Source of the DNA: Symbiodinium natans
Lineage: Eukaryota > Sar > Dinophyceae > Suessiales > Symbiodiniaceae
Reading direction: 5' to 3'
Length of the DNA: 64,000 nucleotides
Assembly: GCA_905221605.1 (NCBI GenBank)
Contig: CAJNDS010000324.1
Coordinates: forward strand, 570,640-634,639
Below the pieces are notes generated by a model. The model was not told where the DNA came from. It did no database searches and saw only the letters and a program-made list of their open reading frames with translations. The position numbers were made by a program, and so were the translations under genes. Numbering within the stretch: position 1 is the first letter of the stretch; every line of letters starts with the position of its first letter. Below are positions 55,980 to 64,000 of this stretch, in pieces.

Positions 55980-56330
55980 CAGGGTTTAGAGCCGAATCCT
56001 CGCTGGAGCACCGGGAGCATTGTAATATCCACCCGATACCCTACACAAAAACATTCGGAACGTTCCAAGCTATTTAAAGTCGTCCCTACCCACACTTCGC
56101 CCTGAAAGAAAGAACTGTCGCCAACGATGTTCAGTCGACTGCCCTTTTAAGGCAGAGGCAGATTCTGCGGTCGCAAAGTGCCAGAAACCCAGCCACTCTT
56201 CAAAGCCCTCGCTCCTGACCCCTAAATCCCCAAAACTCCACATGAATCTTTTCTTCTATTTTCGACCATCTTGGCTCGGGACCCTGTTGATTCTACATTA
56301 GGTGTATAGCCAATCTTAGCCCTGAACCCT
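55980..56330. other. Repeat-poor stretch, no gene seen
   Basis: Short frames only on both strands. AGCCAAGATGGTC-like fold-backs at 56255-56285 are weak. Confidence 0.4.
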
Positions 56331-56383
56331 AAGTCCTATACCCTAAACCCTAAAACCCGAAATCCCGAAATTGCAGTATCCAG

Positions 56384-56470
56384 GCAAGGGCCGAGCTTCT
56401 CAGCTGTCCGAGAAGCTTTGACAATGCTGGTGGGCGCTTGCCAGTGGCCCTCCGCCATCGAGAAGGCCAG
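56384..56470 (+). CDS. Candidate exon, possible PPR-type helix pair
   Basis: TTGCAGTATCCAG| then RQGPSFSAVREALTMLVGAC and QWPSAIEKA. The A-x-(T/S)-x-L-(V/I)-x-AC-x-x-x-x-x-W-x-x-A pattern resembles dinoflagellate PPR repeats. One repeat only. Confidence 0.42.
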
Positions 56471-56944
56471 TGCTATTATTAGGGTTTTTGGAGTACTATA
56501 CGTTAACACTTGTTCTGGTTCTGGGCTCCTTTCATAGCTACTTGTACCTAAAAAGTATATACGTTTTTCGAGTGTCTACTCCAAAGTAGGGGGAATTATG
56601 GTTCCGGGTACAAGCCCTCGAGGGAGGGGTGGCAAGCAAACTCACCGCAGGAGCCAAAGCGCGCAAGACCCTAAGCATTGAAACCACGGGTTTCGGATTC
56701 AGAGTTTAGGGTTCAGGGTTCAGGGTTTCGGGTTTGGGGTTAGGTTTGAGGGCTTGGGGTCGGGTCGTTGGCCCACAGCTTGAGAGGATTCAGGCGCCAA
56801 TGCTGAGTGCTGGGGCTCTGGAGCCCCAGGGTGGAAGGCATGCCTTCCTTTAACCCACTTGCGGAGGGCTTCCCTTCTTAAACTCCTTCAACCAAGAGAT
56901 TGTCCCATTTTTTTGGTTTAGGCTTTTGGGTTTTCTTGCTAGGT

Positions 56945-57003
56945 GTGGAGGAAACCTGGTCGCTGGGTCGGGGGGGCGGGGGGGGGGGGGGGGGGGGGGC
57001 GAA
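56945..57003. repeat. Poly-G tract
   Basis: About 30 G with single C interruptions (56969-56999), the longest homopolymer in the window. Confidence 0.95.
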
Positions 57004-57339
57004 AAAGACATGGCATGAGAAATTCTTGGGATGTGATAGAACCTGCCTACCATGATCCCCTTGGTGTCCCTATAAACCCGACAAACCACGGAACATGTGT
57101 TGCTGGCAACCTCCATGTATTTCCGGGGACACCGGGTTTCTAAGCGGAACTATATATGGCTGAACAGCGCGTACAGTGTAGGAGTCAGGGCTTAGAGCGA
57201 TTTTTCAGAACTCTGTGCAGAAGCCGTCGACCGAAAGCTTAAGGCCAGTGGCCACCACCAGGCCCAACAGGCCCCAAGCCCTAAAGCCGCAGGCCTAAAT
57301 CCTAAAGATTAAGGGCCATTGGCCCCTAAAACCCCAAAG

Positions 57340-57470
57340 CCTAGGCCCACGCCCAAGGCCGGGCATTGCCCAAATTTATCGAGCATTGACCAAAAATTGT
57401 GCATTTGGCCCAATTGTGGCCAAAACTTTTGCGGGCATTACCCCAAATTATCGGGCATAGCCAATGGTAA
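57340..57470. repeat. ~20-bp degenerate tandem repeat
   Basis: GGGCATTGCCCAAATTTATC, GAGCATTGACCAAAAATTGT, GGGCATTACCCCAAATTATC, GGGCATAGCC: repeated ~20-bp unit with small internal palindromes. Confidence 0.75.
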
Positions 57471-57479
57471 CTCAAGACC

Positions 57480-57668
57480 CACGCTCCGCACCCCAAACCC
57501 TGAACCCTAAATACCCTCTAAATCCCAAACCCCAAGCCCTAGACCCCAAACCAACCCCAAACCCTCCAAACCCTCCAAACCCCCTAAACCCCCTAAACCC
57601 CCTAAACCCCCTAAACCCTAAACCCCCTAAACCCTAAACCCTAAACCCTAAACCCTAAACCCTAAAAA
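57480..57668 (-). repeat. C-strand array, CCCCCTAAA variants to CCCTAAA
   Basis: CCCCCTAAA nonamers (57575-57620) before canonical heptamers. Confidence 0.95.
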
Positions 57669-57670
57669 AG

Positions 57671-57761
57671 AGCTCGGGCTTGAGGATGACCCCCAAGCCA
57701 CAAGAATGCAGGAATGGTTTCTCCAGGCCATCCGTCCGGTTGCGCCCCGGCCAGAAGAAGG
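57671..57761 (+). CDS. Candidate micro-exon between C- and G-strand arrays
   Basis: CCTAAAAAAG| LGLEDDPQATRMQEWFLQAI then RPVAPRPEE, ending GAAGAAG|GGTTTAGGG. Both flanks are directly telomeric. Convincing composition. Confidence 0.5.
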
Positions 57762-57872
57762 GTTTAGGGTTTGGGGTTTAGGGTTTAGGGTTTAGGGTTT
57801 AGGGTTTAGGGTTTTGGGGTTTCGGGTTTCGGGTTTGGGGTTTAGGGTTTAGGGTTTAGGGTTCGAGGTACA
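57762..57872 (+). repeat. Interstitial telomeric array, G-strand, variants
   Basis: TTTAGGG with TTTCGGG and TTTGGGG inside. Confidence 0.95.
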
Positions 57873-57894
57873 ACCTCAGAGGTACGCTAACCCC

Positions 57895-58080
57895 TTGATC
57901 CTGAATCGCCTGCCGCGTGCGAATAGTCAGAGCAGGCTTCCTGGTTCTTGGAATGGCGTGGTAGCTGCAATCTACATCGAAACGCAAACAAGTTGTAAGG
58001 CTAGGAGATCACCAGGAAAAGAAAAGGGTGGAACTGATGCCCTGACAAGGGAGCTTCAGAGTCGCTTTACTTCAACCCTA
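57895..58080 (+). CDS. Candidate coding stretch
   Basis: Open frame RLPGSWNGVVAAIYIETQTS then a Lys/Arg-rich segment and ELQSRFTST, up to the next C-strand array. No family recognised. In the intron model it is intron interior. Confidence 0.3.
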
Positions 58081-58082
58081 AA

Positions 58083-58192
58083 AGCTAAACCCTAAAAGCT
58101 AAACCCTAAACCCTAAACCCTAAACCCTAAACCCTAAACCCTAAACCCTAAACCCTAAACCCTAAACCCTAAACCCTAAACCCTAAACCCTA
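58083..58192 (-). repeat. Interstitial telomeric array, ~15 CCCTAAA units
   Basis: Perfect C-strand array, CCCTAAAAGCTAAA duplication at its start. Confidence 0.97.
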
Positions 58193-58217
58193 GCTAACAA
58201 GCATCGTTTAGGTTGAG

Positions 58218-58282
58218 ATGTTCTTGGACGAGTCTAGCACCACCATAGCCCAGCGCGATTTGCTGGAGGCCGAGGATTTGGG
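58218..58282 (+). CDS. Candidate micro-exon
   Basis: TTTAGGTTGAG| MFLDESSTTIAQRDLLEAED then L, ending TTTGGG|GTGGGC. C-strand array 25 bp upstream. Acidic, protein-like. Confidence 0.45.
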
Positions 58283-58338
58283 GTGGGCGGCTTTGTTAAC
58301 GTTTAGGGTTTAGGGTTTAGGGCTTCGGGATATAGGGC

Positions 58339-58566
58339 TTGTGGTCTAAGAGTTTGCGGGTGTCGAGCGTGGTGGGGTTGTTATCCACATGTATCTACTG
58401 TCTTGCTTTAAGTCGATCCCTTTCCAAGATAAGCCGTTTCATCTACTCCCTGGAAAACTTCTCAAGATTTACTTTTCCTATGTATTTGTTGGGCACTACA
58501 TCGGTGAATATTGGGGCAGGGTGGGGTGCTAGAGAAGTCTTGTTCGCACTGGACTCTGCAAAGTAG
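58339..58566 (+). CDS. Candidate coding stretch, hydrophobic
   Basis: 75-codon frame VVGLLSTCIYCLALSRSLSK, then FSRFTFPMYLLGTTSVNIGA and on to TAG. Repeat-free and AT-richer. No family recognised; might be membrane-associated or chance. Confidence 0.28.
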   Translation: MWSKSLRVSSVVGLLSTCIYCLALSRSLSKISRFIYSLENFSRFTFPMYLLGTTSVNIGAGWGAREVLFALDSAK

Positions 58567-58599
58567 CTTCACTGTCTTCATCGAGGTGTTGATCGATAT

Positions 58600-59260
58600 A
58601 TTCGAAAGCCCTAAACCCGAAATACCCTGAAGCCCTTAGCTCCCCCTCCACCCCCAGTCCTACTAACATCGCGGGTTGGTGGGGGGTAAGGGGGAGGGGG
58701 TCGGGGGGTAATATATCAGGGAAAGGGGATTAGCATCTTTCTCGTTATGTTATGGCCTCGGAGCCCTTGTCAAGCTTTTTGGGTTGCTTTTGAGAAGGTT
58801 GCGTTTGAAACTGTGAGATCTTTACAGCCTAAGCGCACGCACCTAAACCCATCTAAACCCTAAACCCATCTAAACCCATCTAAAACCCTCAACCCTAAAC
58901 CTTCAGACCTAAAGGTTCTTCGGGGCCAGGGTTTGTGTTCCAGACTCCTGTGGGAACGGGTCCGTCCCGTAGGCGAAGACGTGTACCTTCGAGAAGGGCA
59001 CGCCCCTTGGCTGGATCAGCATTTGGAATATAGACTCTCAAATAGTAGGATTCCCTTCTAAGAAGGACTCCATTCCCCTAATTTCGGAAGCCGCCATTAC
59101 TAAGCCGGATTTTCAGGGCTTTCCTGGCCTTAAAGATTCGTACAGGAGCACTGTAGTCAGCAGAAAGAAGGGAAGCTACAGTCACGGGATTACCGGAGGA
59201 CGGGGGGCGCTGCAGACTCCCTTCATGGCCTCGAAGTTACGGCTCGCTGCTCTCTTTTGA
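58600..59260. other. Region without supported gene
   Basis: CT/AG-rich fold-back around 58640-58710 (CCCCCTCCACC / GGTGGGGGGTAAGGGGGAG), a short C-strand block 58850-58900, then repeat-poor sequence with short frames only. Confidence 0.4.
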
Positions 59261-59263
59261 AAG

Positions 59264-59365
59264 CCTTACCTACTATATAGTATATACTTGGGCCCTAAAG
59301 CTACCATATGGGAAGCCCTTTAAGGCCCAAGTATGTACCACATAGGTACGTATGGACCCTTAGGG
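59264..59365. mobile_element. MITE-like hairpin element, family B, copy 3
   Basis: TATACTTGGGCCCTAAAGC / TTTAAGGCCCAAGTATG with outer GTACGTATGGACCCTTAGG. Confidence 0.72.
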
Positions 59366-59369
59366 TTTT

Positions 59370-59680
59370 GCCACAGGTTCCCCAAAAAGGTCTCTACTTT
59401 CGAGAACCCGATCGGTTCGGGATGACTTCAGTGCATCCTTGGTGGCTTTACCTGCCCAGAGGGTGCCTCACTTGCTCCATCAATTCTCATAGTATCTTGG
59501 TGCGAGAATACGCCAAATAGCATAGAACTGCCTTAAAGGGACCCCCCCAAAAAGGGCACCCCTAATTTCGGAACCCCCCCCCCCATATTCAGGAAGATTT
59601 TTTCAGAGGGGTTTAAGGACCATCCTAGTTGAGGGAGCGTCTTCTTTAGGGATCTTGGAGGGCTCCCAGGAAACTTTATG
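59370..59680. other. Weak region with C tracts
   Basis: CCCCAAAAAGGTCT at 59380 and CCCCCCCAAAAAGGG at 59541 are family C-like fragments. Open frame 59308-59520 mixes element and spacer and is not believed. Confidence 0.4.
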
Positions 59681-59959
59681 TTTGGGTTCAGGGTTTAGGG
59701 ATTAGGGTTTAGGGTTTAGGGGTTCGGGGTTTAGGGTGTAGGGCTTAGGTTAATGCTGTTGGGATTAAGGGCTAGTCTACGGGTTTAGGGTTGGGGGCTT
59801 GGGAAAGAAGGTTTCGGGCTTAGGTGGTTTGTTATTCGTTTGTGTTGTTTAGGCGTTTGGGTTCAGTGTTCACGTTTTAGGGTCTGAGGCTTATAGCTGA
59901 GGCTCCCGAAACGCTAAACCCTAGACCGCAAACCCTACACCCTAATTAAACCCGAATCC

Positions 59960-60073
59960 CTAAACCCTGAACCCTGGACCCTAAACCCTAAACCCTAAAC
60001 CCTAAACCCTAAACCCTAAACCCTAAACCCTAAACCCTAAACCCTAAACCCTAAACCCTAAACCCTAAACCCA
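59960..60073 (-). repeat. Interstitial telomeric array, ~16 CCCTAAA units
   Basis: Near-perfect C-strand array. Confidence 0.97.
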
Positions 60074-60084
60074 ACCAAAACAAG

Positions 60085-60216
60085 TGCCCAACATCTGGAA
60101 CTCCCCAAATGCCACTATCACGGTTGCTGGTGTGCCAAGGTACGGCCACGAGCTCCGAGCAACCGCCGAGGGGGACATGGAGATCGATGCCTCGGATTGC
60201 GTCGCTCTGAGCCGTG
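60085..60216 (+). CDS. Candidate exon, 43 codons
   Basis: CCAAAACAAG| PNIWNSPNATITVAGVPRYG then HELRATAEGDMEIDASDCVA and LSRG, ending CCGTG|GTTGAGGG. Directly after a perfect C-strand array. Beta-rich with T-x-T-V-x-G-x-P-x-x-G, loosely like an Ig-like fold, not firm. Confidence 0.5.
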
Positions 60217-60309
60217 GTTGAGGGATTTTTGGGGGGTTTAGGGTTTAGGGTTTCGGGTTTGGGGTTTGGGGTTTAGGGTTGAAGAGTTCGGGGTTTGGGG
60301 TTGAGGGTT

Positions 60310-60555
60310 TTTCATGAGTTTTTGGGCGTCGATCGTTTCAGGTGCAAGTTTGCCCCTCGCCGCTTAGAATGCGAGATTGCTCTCGTTGAAGCGCGCTTTG
60401 TATTCATTCGTTCGTTCGCACCTACGTAGAGCCAACTAGCAAGCTGCAACTTCTGGCAACACGGCGACCGGCAACTTGAATGTTTGCTTTCGGCTTGGGG
60501 GTTGTCATTTTTCACTTGCACGCCTTCTATCTTTAAAATCAGCCCAAATCCCAAA
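60310..60555. CDS. Possible coding stretch, minus strand
   Basis: A minus frame of 80 codons contains GVQVKNDNPQAESKHSSCRS then CQKLQLASWLYVGANERMN. Repeat-free. Lies inside a putative + strand intron. Confidence 0.25.
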
Positions 60556-60639
60556 CTCTTAACCCTGAACCCTGAACCCTAAACCCTAAACCCTAGCCCC
60601 CAAAGGGTTGAAAGAGGCACTGTAGGGACCCAAACTCAG

Positions 60640-60690
60640 GAGTCTCGACGACGAGGAGCTGCTGGGCGATCGCGTCCGAAGAATCGACTG
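60640..60690 (+). CDS. Candidate micro-exon
   Basis: CAAACTCAG| then SLDDEELLGDRVRRID. C-strand repeats upstream and G-strand repeats from 60711. The donor is not clear (possibly GA or GC type). Confidence 0.38.
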
Positions 60691-60779
60691 ATGGCTTCAA
60701 AATTACAGGGGGTTTAGGGTTTAGGGTATAGCCCCGTTAGGACATTTATTTGTTTGTATAAACCCAAGGGCCCAAGACA

Positions 60780-61080
60780 ATGTTCAAAATTATTTTTTAT
60801 GAAGGATCTAAGGGGAGTGCAAGATTTTTAGGTGGGGAATACATGAACTCCATTGTCCAGGGATGATCGTAGAAAAAAGGGTAGAGAGTCTAAAGCTGTA
60901 TAGTAGGCAAAATTTGCCGTGATTCAACCCATGTGCGGCCCATGACACACGGCAGGAGCTATTCCTCCTGACACGCGACCTAAACGGCCTGTTCTTCGCA
61001 AGTTTTGGTAGGCTTGACTGCATGCTGTGCTTGCACTGCCGTTTTCAGGCATGTTGATCTTCACTGTAAGCCCTAGACGG
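60780..61080. other. Repeat-free stretch, weak minus frame
   Basis: A minus frame of 71 codons (61023-60808; contains NGKFCLLYSFRLSTLFS) is the best. No family. GGCAGGAGCTATTCCTCCTG near 60952 is a small palindrome. Confidence 0.25.
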
Positions 61081-61149
61081 ACTTTAGGGATTATGTGGTC
61101 TACCGGCCTTTTGGGGCTTTCTGTGCGACCCTACTAGACGTGGTGACTT

Positions 61150-61265
61150 CTTATGGTCGGCCCCTATTCTTTAGGGTTTAGGGTTTAGGCTTAGGGTTTA
61201 GGGTCTAGGGCCCCTATTATTTAGGGTACCCAAAAAGAGACCCGAATTGAGAGGACTCACCATAG
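61150..61265. mobile_element. Hairpin element, family C-like, with a telomeric insert
   Basis: GGTCGGCCCCTATTCTTTAGGG.. and GGGCCCCTATTATTTAGGGT then ACCCAAAAAGAGACC. A TTTAGGG stretch sits between two near-identical CCCCTATT.TTTAGGG halves. Confidence 0.45.
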
Positions 61266-61484
61266 GAACCCTGGAGGAACCTCAACCCAATAGTTTCTTC
61301 ACCCCATGAACGCTGAAAACCCTGCAAGGCACAAGCAGGAAAAACTCTCTGAACCCGAAAGAGCTCCTACTCGTATCATCCTTCTACCCGAAACCCTAAA
61401 CTCCATACTGAAGCCCTAAACTGCGCTAACCCGCAACCCTAAACCCTAAACCCTCTTACTTAGGACCAATAGCTGCCATCCCAG

Positions 61485-61558
61485 GAGTGCTTCGTGAGCA
61501 ACGCCTCCCCGCTGGTGCTGTGGTACTGGGACAAAGAGCCCCTGAGCCGCAAGCAGGG
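61485..61558 (+). CDS. Candidate micro-exon, 24+ codons
   Basis: CTGCCATCCCAG| ECFVSNASPLVLWYWDKEPL then SRKQ, ending AAGCAGG|GGTTTAGGG. C-strand repeats ~40 bp upstream, G-strand array at the donor. Strong composition. Confidence 0.5.
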
Positions 61559-61657
61559 GTTTAGGGTTTAGGGTTTAGGGTTAGGGTTGGGTTTGGGGTT
61601 TGGGGTTTGAGGGTTTGAGGGTTTGGGGTTTGAGGGTTTAGGGTTTCAAAACTAGCC

Positions 61658-61780
61658 CTGAAGGGTCCATGTACCTCAATATGTTATACCCCCTGATCCC
61701 GACGCCCTAACACCCTGACACCCTAAAGTCTAGTACCTGCACAGGAAAAGTACTTGAAGGCCCAAGTATTCCCTACGCAG
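61658..61780. mobile_element. MITE-like hairpin element, family B, copy 4 (expanded)
   Basis: AAGGGTCCATGTACCTC and AAGTACTTGAAGGCCCAAGT flank a CCCTGACACCCTAAAG insertion. Confidence 0.55.
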
Positions 61781-62017
61781 GTTTTCGATGGTTTAGGGCC
61801 CTTGCTTGTGTCGGCGCCAGTTTCAAGGTGCTATCTCTGTTTAGCGGTATAACTGGGGTATAGGGTATAGGGTTTAGTGTTTAGGGTTTAGGGTTTAGAT
61901 CCTAGTTTCGTTGAAGCTTGGGACACTGTGGGTTCAACCAGCAGATCAGGGGACGCCCCTTGTCGTTTTAGGCATCCTGGTTCTGTCCCTGGATCCTGAA
62001 TCCTACGCAGCGAGTAC

Positions 62018-62215
62018 GACTGCTGCTGCTGCTACTACTACTCCTCCTCCTACTCCTACTACTACTACTACGACGACTACTACGACGACTCTACTACTCT
62101 GCGACTCTACTACTCTACGACTCTACGACTCTACGACTCTACGACTCTACGACTCTACTACTCTACTACTCTACTACTCTACTACTCTACTACTCTACTA
62201 CTATTGCTTCTACGA
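62018..62215. repeat. (CTA)n and (CTCTA)n microsatellite
   Basis: CTGCTGCTACTACTACTCCT, then GACTCTAC and TACTCTAC 8-mers, about 13 copies. Open frames are Thr/Leu/Tyr artefacts. Confidence 0.95.
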
Positions 62216-62387
62216 CCCTGAAGCCAAAGCCCTATAAACACTGAAACCCTACTATAGCTGCTACTATCGCTGAGCACTCCTAGATGCTAGAGCCAGCCCT
62301 GGCTTGCCCTTGCTCAGGATTCCTTGCTCTGAGCTTGATGGGGTTTACTGTTTGGGATTTAGGGATTTAGGGTTTAGGGTTTGGGGT

Positions 62388-62990
62388 TTAGGATTTGGGG
62401 TTTAGGGTTTGGGGTTTAGGAGGCTTGTATGGGAGGAGTCGAAGGATAGCAGGGTTTTGTAAGCCCTGTCTGGCAGGCTTTTGCCTGACCTGAACATGCC
62501 TTACGCTTGTGCAGGAGATGATGGCCCGGAAATGACTTGACCACAGTAATGAGTGCTCAGGGACCGCCATCCATGAACACAGACAGGTCCTGTACCGTTA
62601 AGGGTAACATAGAGGGGGACATATCATTGAGAGGTTGATGCTTCCCACTCTTGGGGGCGTTTATCGACTTCGCCATCCGTCTAGGACAGTTTCTACTGGG
62701 TAGTTTCCCCCATGCCCCAACCGTTTCATGGGACTGCAGTTGGGATGAAACCCTAAACCCTAAACCCTAAACCCCTAAACCAGTAGCTCATGCGTTTGCC
62801 AAGGCATCCAGTGATTGCTGGCGCTCTCGAAGGACAGTTGCTTGGCTGTTTCTTCATGAGGCTTTGCTGGTAGTATAGGGTCGGAATAGATCCTTGATAG
62901 TATTCCTTATGGTCCCCGTGCAACTAGACTATACGAACCCCCGAAACCCTATTCAAAATATTCAGGTCCCTATATTGCTTCGCTCGTTTA
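62388..62990. other. Repeat-poor stretch with weak frames
   Basis: A minus frame of 60 codons (62570-62388; ALLWSSHFRAIISCTSVRHV type) and a plus frame at 62894-63124 (76 codons; RSFTALVPHRTATTTDSYRL). Neither has a recognised family. A short C-strand array sits at 62752-62778. Confidence 0.25.
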
Positions 62991-63279
62991 CGGCACTAGT
63001 CCCCCATAGAACTGCGACGACCACGGACTCCTACAGGTTGACAGATCGACATCGCAGAGTGCGAGGGGTGTTGATCCTGTCAGCTGTCCTTGGAAGCCCT
63101 GTCATTATCACACCCAGGGTTTAGGGTTTACGTAGGGTTTAGGAAAAAGGATAGCCCTGAAAGAAAGTGCAGACAGCCCTGCACAAATCGCAACCTGAAG
63201 ACCCCTTGAACAGGAACACAGACAACAACTCGCGCTCATTCTCAAATTCGGTCCAGTAGCTACAATCACCCATGAGCTT

Positions 63280-63620
63280 CACATCCCAAACCCTGAGCTC
63301 CCTAAACCCTGCCCTTGAGCCCTCAACCGTTCAACCCTAAACCCTAAACCCTAAACCTTAAACCCCGATCATTGGGGAGCTCCCCTAGACCCTAGCGCCT
63401 CGACCGTGCTAAGATGTAGGGTGTGGCATGCCCTACAGACCACCAAACCCTAAACCCTAAAACCTGGGCCGGCCACCCTAACATCCTCAGTACTATAAGC
63501 CCCCAAACCCTGAAAACTCTATAACCCGACGTCCTGAGAACCCTACAAGCCCTACCGTACAAACCCGATAAGCCCTTAAAAACCCGTAAGCCCAGCAAAT
63601 CTTGAGAAGCCAACAAATCC
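63280..63620 (-). repeat. C-strand telomere-variant block
   Basis: CCCTAAA, AAGCCCT, CCCGATAAG variants. The minus frame across it (RVFKGLSGLYG..) is a repeat artefact. Confidence 0.7.
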
Positions 63621-63867
63621 CCTAGGGACTAACCATTGTCAACATCTCCCCCTAGAATCCCCATATAACCATAAATCAAGCAAACACAAAAAAGTCCCTT
63701 CTCTTGAAGTGAACCCTAACCCATAGTCTCTAAGCCTAAACCCTAAACCCTAGGCCCTGGTATCAGGTGCCAGGATGGGTTGTTAGGCCCTAGAATCCCC
63801 CCAATAATCAGCCCCATAGAAAAAAGGGCCTTTTTTGAAGGGGGGTTGTAGGGTAGAATGCCAAACC

Positions 63868-63946
63868 TCAACCCTAAACCCTAAACCCTGTTTCGGGTTT
63901 AGGGTTTAGGGTTTAGGGTTTAGGGTTTAGGGTTTAGGGTTTAGGG
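63868..63946 (+). repeat. Telomeric C-to-G junction and array
   Basis: AACCCTAAACCCTAAACCC meets TGTTTCGGGTTTAGGG with a 5-bp spacer, then about eight TTTAGGG units. Confidence 0.97.
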
Positions 63947-63954
63947 AAACCCAG

Positions 63955-64000
63955 GCTCATCCGCATCACCAAGCTGGCGAAGCGGACGACGCTCAGCGGC
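63955..64000 (+). CDS. Candidate exon, cut by the window edge
   Basis: GGGAAACCCAG| then LIRITKLAKRTTLSG, open to the last base. Basic/hydrophobic spacing. It follows the G-strand array closely, so here the acceptor lies after G-strand repeats. Confidence 0.4.

Overview
The window looks like nuclear DNA of a dinoflagellate. Three sequence features point that way. Plant/dinoflagellate-type telomeric heptamers (TTTAGGG / CCCTAAA) are scattered through almost all of it. A 15-nt exact copy of the 3' part of the dinoflagellate spliced leader, CCATTTTGGCTCAAG, sits at 11223-11237. Recognisable genes are either single-exon or broken into very short exons. I see no bacterial-style operons, rRNA, tRNA or CRISPR. 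The species cannot be decided from the sequence.

Layout. About 80% of the window is a mosaic of degenerate and perfect telomeric repeats, short hairpin (MITE-like) elements, mini- and microsatellites, and short islands (36-150 nt) of non-repetitive sequence that read as open frames on the + strand. Many islands are preceded by a C-strand array (CCCTAAA)n, carry an AG at their left edge, and end directly on a G-strand array whose first bases supply the splice donor (..G|GTTTAGGG). My reading is that these are micro-exons of one or more very long + strand genes, whose introns begin with TTTAGGG repeats and end with CCCTAAA repeats. Several islands carry domain signatures: C2-domain pieces at 22779-22835, 32248-32345, 38003-38077 and perhaps 36091-36153, a kinesin-light-chain-type TPR piece at 27556-27630, and possibly a J-domain piece near 14.67 kb. 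A start-codon exon at 46536 may open a second gene that runs to the right edge. Individual islands are short and chance open frames are common at this base composition, so most are given low confidence.

Four blocks are nearly free of telomeric repeats and hold more ordinary coding sequence. (1) 15.1-18.2 kb holds a broken RAD54-like SNF2 helicase C-terminal half, bounded on both sides by the same ~32-bp minisatellite. (2) 27.8-30.6 kb holds a 511-codon intronless gene for an NYN-type RNase-domain protein. (3) 34.8-35.5 kb holds a 200-aa ankyrin-repeat protein with a probable signal peptide, intronless. (4) 48.1-53.1 kb holds an ASCH-domain gene with an internal frameshift, other open frames, a GC-rich minisatellite block and an unknown ~164-codon gene with a 2-nt frameshift.

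The single-exon genes beside micro-exon islands, together with the spliced-leader relic, fit the known dinoflagellate habit of re-inserting processed cDNAs. Functional links between the genes are not evident.
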